Below are positions 44,661 through 48,592 of a stretch of DNA of 48,592 nt, piece after piece. Position 1 is the first letter of the stretch. Each line of letters starts with the position of its first letter. Under the pieces are notes generated by a model. The model saw only the letters and a list, made by a program, of their open reading frames with translations. It was not told the DNA's origin and made no database searches. Origin of the DNA: Pedosphaera sp. (lineage in GTDB: Bacteria > Verrucomicrobiota > Verrucomicrobiia > Limisphaerales > UBA9464); assembly GCA_009695205.1 (NCBI GenBank), contig SIBK01000030.1:1-48592 (forward strand), written 5' to 3'. The position numbers and the translations under genes are program-made.

Positions 44661-47192
44661 CTAGCGGCTTTGTGTGGGAGTCAGGCTGAATCGTTCGCCC
44701 TGTGTGGTGTGGAGCCGAAGGAGCGGCCCCTCCCTTTCTTCTGCTTGTTGGGTTGATCGGTGCAGCAGGACGCGGCGTCCTGGCCACGGATTGATCAGGA
44801 CGCAGTCGCGACCTTTCTCGCTTTCGATTTCAAGAGACCTGACTTCGCCGTCCCGGTAGCTGCTGCTGACCAGAAAGGCTCCCTCGGTTCGGAGATTTCC
44901 GAAGCGGGCGACTCGGTTTGTTGGCCAAACAGGGAAGACCCGCATAACGCCGGCATGGGTTTGGAGCAGCATCTCGTTGATGGTGGCGGGCACACCGGAA
45001 CAGTTTTCAATCCCGCCGCCACCTCCGAAGATAACGAGATTGGGAAAGCCCGAGACGCTGAGTTGCTTGCGCAGTTTTTCAAGGAGATCCAACGGATCAT
45101 GACCAACCCGGGCGGCTCCCGGAAAGGTGAGGCTGAACCCGTTAAAGTGGCCGATCCATTCCGACTCCGGCCAGCCGTCGACGTCGTCCCGCAAGACCTT
45201 CAACAGGGCGGGGTCGGACCCCAGGCCGAGTACGCCGGACGGCCAGACCATGCCCATGAACTCAATGCGGCTATTGTCGCGTTTGGGGCCGATCCTTGAC
45301 GCCGCAGGCCCCGAATCCGCGCCGCGGATCCGTCGGACTCCGTCCACCATCACGGTGGGAAAATCCCGCATCCGGTTTCGGATGTCCGCCCACTTCGCTT
45401 GGCGCTCCCGATTACGCCCGAGCGCCGTGCTGATCTCTGAGATGCCTTGGAACAACATTCGGACCAGTCCCAAGGATAGACAATTGTTCACGTCGCTCCC
45501 TCCGTCTCCCACCTCACCGGAGGCATCCCGAGTGATGTGGAACACGCCCTTGTCCTCTTTCAGATAGTCCTCCCAGAACGTGGCCGTCTCAACCAGGAAG
45601 GGGTACACTCGTTGGGCGTAGTCCAGGTCATAGGTGTGGCGGAAGCGCATCAGCATATTGACTGCCGCGAAGGCGGCATTGCTCTTCTGTCCGAGAAACA
45701 TCCGATTTCCCTCACCAGGAATGGAGTGACCGTCCGGCATAAAGGAGGTTTCAAGACCCTTGGGCCCCACCCCAACATCATAGTAGACGCCTCTGGCCTT
45801 TAAATAGGTTTGGGCATTCTTCCTCGCCGTGGGGACATACTCGAGGATGGGCGCGTCGTACGGGTCGGACAGCTCTGGATGATTCGAGGAGAAGACTCCC
45901 CACCAGGGGGCTTGATGATTGTAATTCAGGTGATAGTCCGCCTGCCACGAAGGACCATCTTGGGTCGTCCAGTTTCCGAACAGGGATGGAGGGAAGCGTG
46001 GGTTACGGCTGCAGGAAGCCATGAGGTAGTGCGAGCCATAATAATATCGCTCAATCAAGGGGTCGCCGATGTCCACGAAGGAACGGGACCAAAAGGAGCG
46101 CCACCAACTGCGATGGGCGATGCGCAGTGCGTCGACTGACTCAGGCAGCAGGGATGTGATGCGACGTTTTGCCTCCTCCAGAGGTTGAGGAGACTCCTCG
46201 CTGGTCACGATGGCAGCAATGAGAGTGACGGGAGCTCCTGGCGCGAGGACAAAACGGTCTGCCGCCCACCCATCGCCCCGGCTCCAGGGAAGTCCCGGAA
46301 TTCTATGTTGGAACAGGCGCATGGCCACTGCGGCCTCGTTCGTCTGGGTAGAGGGCTTGCGCTCCAGTGCGATTGAGTTGGTAGTGGAGATAAAGCGGCG
46401 AGTGGCCCAGTAGCCGTCCGGAAGATTGCCGCTTGCGGTTTCCGCCTCATTCCCGGTCATCGGCCAGAGCGTCACATCCACTCCAACCTGATCGGTGGGC
46501 CGATAGGGATCCCTGTCTTTGGGGTCGCCCTCGACCGACAGTTCGATCACGAGAAGATTGGAATTCGCCGGTACCCAGCTCCGAAAATTCACCGTGGCAC
46601 CCGGGCGCGTAAAAGGAGGGGGATCCTCGACTCTCTGCGTGACCTTCAGCGTATGGACCACCTCAGCTGTTTCGAGAATCTGTTCCACGTGGTAGGTTCC
46701 GTTGACCAGCGCGGAGATATTGATATCAATGCCTCCGATCGGGCACGGGTGGGCGTTGGGATAGATCGTCTTGGTCTTCCAGAAATCAGTCTTTGCGATC
46801 CAGAAACGGTGTCGTTCCGGCGAAGCGGTGAGAGACACCGGCTTGCGGGTTACATTCGCGCCGCCCGCTTCGCCGAGCCCGAAATACTGATGCCGCTCAA
46901 TCACCCCGCCGATCGCCACACCGACATCCCCGTTGCCCAGGAGCGGACCGTCAGGGATTTTCCGTGTGGGTATGACGGTGGGGGGGGCCGTGAAAACACC
47001 CTTCTGCCGAGAGACGATCTTTAGGGCCTCCGCGGCGACATCCGTCGCTCCCTGGACGTTGTGCATTGCGACGGACAGAACCAGACTCACGCCAAGCCAG
47101 CAAAGCAGAAGGCCTCGCTCACGCTGGATGGCCTGCGCGCAGTGATTCCCGTGGCTCCGAGAGATCACAGCGTGTTTCGAAAGGCGATCCAT
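44661..47192 (-). CDS. Secreted glycoside hydrolase, GH95-like
   Basis: Predicted secreted or periplasmic glycosidase of 843 residues from ATG 47192. A hydrophobic stretch [16 protein letters not shown] is followed by VQGATD, a likely signal cleavage, though the basic n-region is long (about 26 residues). The N-terminal beta domain has [13 protein letters not shown] and FWIAKTDFW, like GH95/DUF5703 proteins. The (alpha/alpha)6 domain has LNYNHQ, matching the GH95 NxN pair, SGEVGDGG for the catalytic Glu and [19 protein letters not shown]. The site usually read IDGNFG is IENCSG, so the putative base Asp is Glu. GH95 covers alpha-L-fucosidases and alpha-L-galactosidases. Specificity not settled. 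Confidence 0.72.
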   Translation of the reverse strand: MDRLSKHAVISRSHGNHCAQAIQRERGLLLCWLGVSLVLSVAMHNVQGATDVAAEALKIVSRQKGVFTAPPTVIPTRKIPDGPLLGNGDVGVAIGGVIERHQYFGLGEAGGANVTRKPVSLTASPERHRFWIAKTDFWKTKTIYPNAHPCPIGGIDINISALVNGTYHVEQILETAEVVHTLKVTQRVEDPPPFTRPGATVNFRSWVPANSNLLVIELSVEGDPKDRDPYRPTDQVGVDVTLWPMTGNEAETASGNLPDGYWATRRFISTTNSIALERKPSTQTNEAAVAMRLFQHRIPGLPWSRGDGWAADRFVLAPGAPVTLIAAIVTSEESPQPLEEAKRRITSLLPESVDALRIAHRSWWRSFWSRSFVDIGDPLIERYYYGSHYLMASCSRNPRFPPSLFGNWTTQDGPSWQADYHLNYNHQAPWWGVFSSNHPELSDPYDAPILEYVPTARKNAQTYLKARGVYYDVGVGPKGLETSFMPDGHSIPGEGNRMFLGQKSNAAFAAVNMLMRFRHTYDLDYAQRVYPFLVETATFWEDYLKEDKGVFHITRDASGEVGDGGSDVNNCLSLGLVRMLFQGISEISTALGRNRERQAKWADIRNRMRDFPTVMVDGVRRIRGADSGPAASRIGPKRDNSRIEFMGMVWPSGVLGLGSDPALLKVLRDDVDGWPESEWIGHFNGFSLTFPGAARVGHDPLDLLEKLRKQLSVSGFPNLVIFGGGGGIENCSGVPATINEMLLQTHAGVMRVFPVWPTNRVARFGNLRTEGAFLVSSSYRDGEVRSLEIESEKGRDCVLINPWPGRRVLLHRSTQQAEEREGPLLRLHTTQGERFSLTPTQSR

Positions 47193-47472
47193 GGGCTGTA
47201 TGGAAGCAGAGGGTGGCAATGCAGGGAAGCTCCGCTGACCGTAGGTTTCGGCTTTGACCGAAACGTAAGGGCACTGGAGGCGATATGCACTTCTTGCCCT
47301 TTACAATGGAGTGCGTTTTAGCAAGCACCTAGAAAGTTGTCGTGTAAACGGCTATGGCGGTATCGGGACAATTCCCTTCCTGCTGGAAGGGCCGCCCGAA
47401 CCAGTTTTGGAACATGTCGACGCCGGTTCTGCGCGCTAGGCAATATTAAACATAGGGACGAACGCACTTCCG

Positions 47473-48177
47473 ATGCTCGTCCATATGCTTGGCAATGGAG
47501 AAACGCTGGTTGACCGGGGCTGCCGGCTAATGGTTGAACAGTTCGGACTACCCAAGAGATTTCTCCGGACGAACAGCGTCCCACCGTCGTTGAATGTGAC
47601 ACGAGCACTTGCGGCTTTTCATACTCTTGGCCAGCGCGCAGCGCCAGCGGCTGATAGCATCATACCGCTCCTGAACAGGCCCGACACCGCGGTAAAGGCC
47701 ATCGCCGCACTCGTTCTGATCCGCCCCGAACGTAAGGATCAGATTCTCAGTCTGACGAACGTCACACGCATTCGACGATCTTCCCGAGCGGGTCACACGC
47801 CGGACCAGTTATTGTCGGTCGCCCTGCTGGCGTTAGGTTCGTTCGGGCCCAAGGCATCGGGCGCAATTCCATTTTTGATCGACAGCCTCTCGTCAACAAA
47901 CGAGAACGTCAAAGCAGCCGCGGCCGTCGCACTCGTCCGGATTGGCGCTCCGGCGGAGAAAGTCGTCCCTCGCATTGTGGCATCTCTTCCCACAGTGTAT
48001 CCAGCATTACGGGAACCTCAGCGAGGTGGACCGCAAGCCAAGGAACCTCTGCACATGAATTCCCCACCAATGCAACTGAGTTGGACTCAAAGGAACTTTC
48101 TCCGCGACCCAAAGTCGCCGAAGCCAAGGAGGCTCCGAATTACCTGCCCCAGACGCCCCCGAGGAAAACCGAGATGA
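47473..48177 (+). pseudogene. HEAT-repeat protein remnant
   Basis: The frame from ATG 47473 encodes 234 residues with HEAT-type repeats: AFHTLGQRAAPAADSIIPLLN, LLALGSFGPKASGAIPFLIDSL, and NVKAAAAVALVRIGAPAEKVVP. The same frame before the ATG reads AILNIGTNALPMLV, which looks like the conserved lead of this protein family, but an in-frame TAG stands at 47437-47439. After about 48000 the frame turns Pro/Arg-rich and unlike HEAT, while the next frame gives a more natural acidic/proline tail ending at TAA near 48218. The gene therefore looks broken at both ends. A sequencing error cannot be excluded. Confidence 0.5.
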
Positions 48178-48295
48178 TATTGTGCTCACCCGGTCAACTT
48201 CGCAGTCTATTCCAGTAAATCGAGTGCACTAACGTTTGTTTTTTACTTTTAAATTGACAATTAGGCCTCCTAAACAACGTAGGTGACTACGCGCC

Positions 48296-48433
48296 ATGAA
48301 CACTCAAGTCGAGTTTCGGTCATCGAAGTTCCCGCCTCACGAGGGCGAGGAGGAGCAGATCAATCCGGGCCTTTGGGGTAAGAGGCTTCGCGCTGTGGTT
48401 GGAAGCGGACGCCCTCGTGGGCCAGGTCGCTGA
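48296..48433 (+). pseudogene. Short conserved-type ORF, probably truncated
   Basis: A 45-codon frame opens NTQVEFRSSKFPPHEGEEEQ, then INPGLWGKRL, which I recall as the start of a longer conserved hypothetical family of bacterial proteins (VEFRSS-FPP then NPG-WG-RLA). After GKRL the sequence becomes RAVVGSGRPRGPGR and stops, so the C-terminus is lost by a deletion or frameshift. The GTAGGTGA stretch upstream provides a possible ribosome site. Confidence 0.4.
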
Positions 48434-48592
48434 TATGGCTTAAAGTTTGTCAAGAGGGCGTGGACTCTGAAAGATACTTTTCGGTGCATCTCTTCAATCG
48501 CATGAGTTGAGTCGTGGATACAGAACCAGCGTTCAATTACGACGGTGGATCCTGCTGATATGCGTGCGTTGGGTAGCACAAGACCAGGGTGC

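Noticed and set aside
44536..44756. C-terminal part of the transposase-like frame
   Set aside because: No similarity to the family; overlaps the 3' end of the glycosidase gene and is probably chance read-through.
48337..48579. Minus-strand 80-codon frame at the right edge
   Set aside because: Overlaps the better short ORF on the other strand and has no recognised family.

Overview
The window looks like a Gram-negative chromosome from the PVC group, most likely Verrucomicrobiota. This is inferred from gene content, not from a marker gene: an exosortase-type EpsI protein, a meso-diaminopimelate peptide recycling ligase (Mpl), undecaprenyl-phosphate recycling (UppP), tripartite-type ABC exporter genes, a Tat-secreted TIM-barrel isomerase, a GH95-like secreted glycosidase, and HEAT-repeat and integrase remnants of a kind I associate with that phylum. 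I saw no rRNA, tRNA, CRISPR array or intact insertion sequence.

Layout. Positions 1-1742 (minus strand) hold the start of a sugar ABC import operon (binding protein, then a permease cut by the window edge). UppP (2279-3076) and an EpsI-like protein (3326-4105) lead into the main feature, a polysaccharide cluster of about 26 kb, entirely on the plus strand, from 4184 to 30311. It has 24 tightly packed genes: an O-antigen polymerase/ligase-like protein, a Wzx flippase, a UDP-N-acetylhexosamine dehydrogenase, about ten glycosyltransferases (GT2, GT4, GT9 and one of another GT-A type), two FkbM methyltransferases, a further methyltransferase, several sugar-modifying oxidoreductases and epimerases, a degenerate SGNH-like protein and a GDP-mannose 3,5-epimerase. 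Eight junctions are 4-base stop/start overlaps. A strong bidirectional terminator (30344-30372) closes the cluster and is shared with a convergent gene for a membrane-anchored helical-repeat protein.

From 32107 to 35977 lies a small-acid/sugar-acid module: two D-2-hydroxyacid dehydrogenases around an HpcH/HpaI aldolase, then a Tat-exported TIM-barrel protein. Positions 35995-40321 encode an ABC exporter (adaptor, ATPase, two MacB/FtsX-type permeases). Next come Mpl (minus), a UreF-like protein with no urease genes nearby, and a sodium:solute symporter. The right end is eroded: a truncated transposase/integrase N-terminus (44235 to about 44535), a secreted GH95-like glycosidase (minus, 44661-47192), a broken HEAT-repeat gene and a short truncated conserved ORF.

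How it fits together: the nucleotide-sugar genes make acidic and L-series sugars (GDP-L-galactose is the firmest prediction), the glycosyltransferases and methyltransferases assemble and decorate a lipid-linked repeat unit, Wzx flips it and the Wzy/WaaL-like protein polymerises or ligates it. UppP recycles the carrier. The initiating transferase and the outer-membrane export proteins are not in this window. The best candidate for something undescribed is the block 19109-27007, where a Tyr-to-Phe epimerase, a pseudo-SGNH protein, an unknown membrane protein, a YxxxR reductase, a TIM-barrel epimerase, an FAD oxidoreductase and a GT2 with an unusual metal motif are translationally linked or nearly so.
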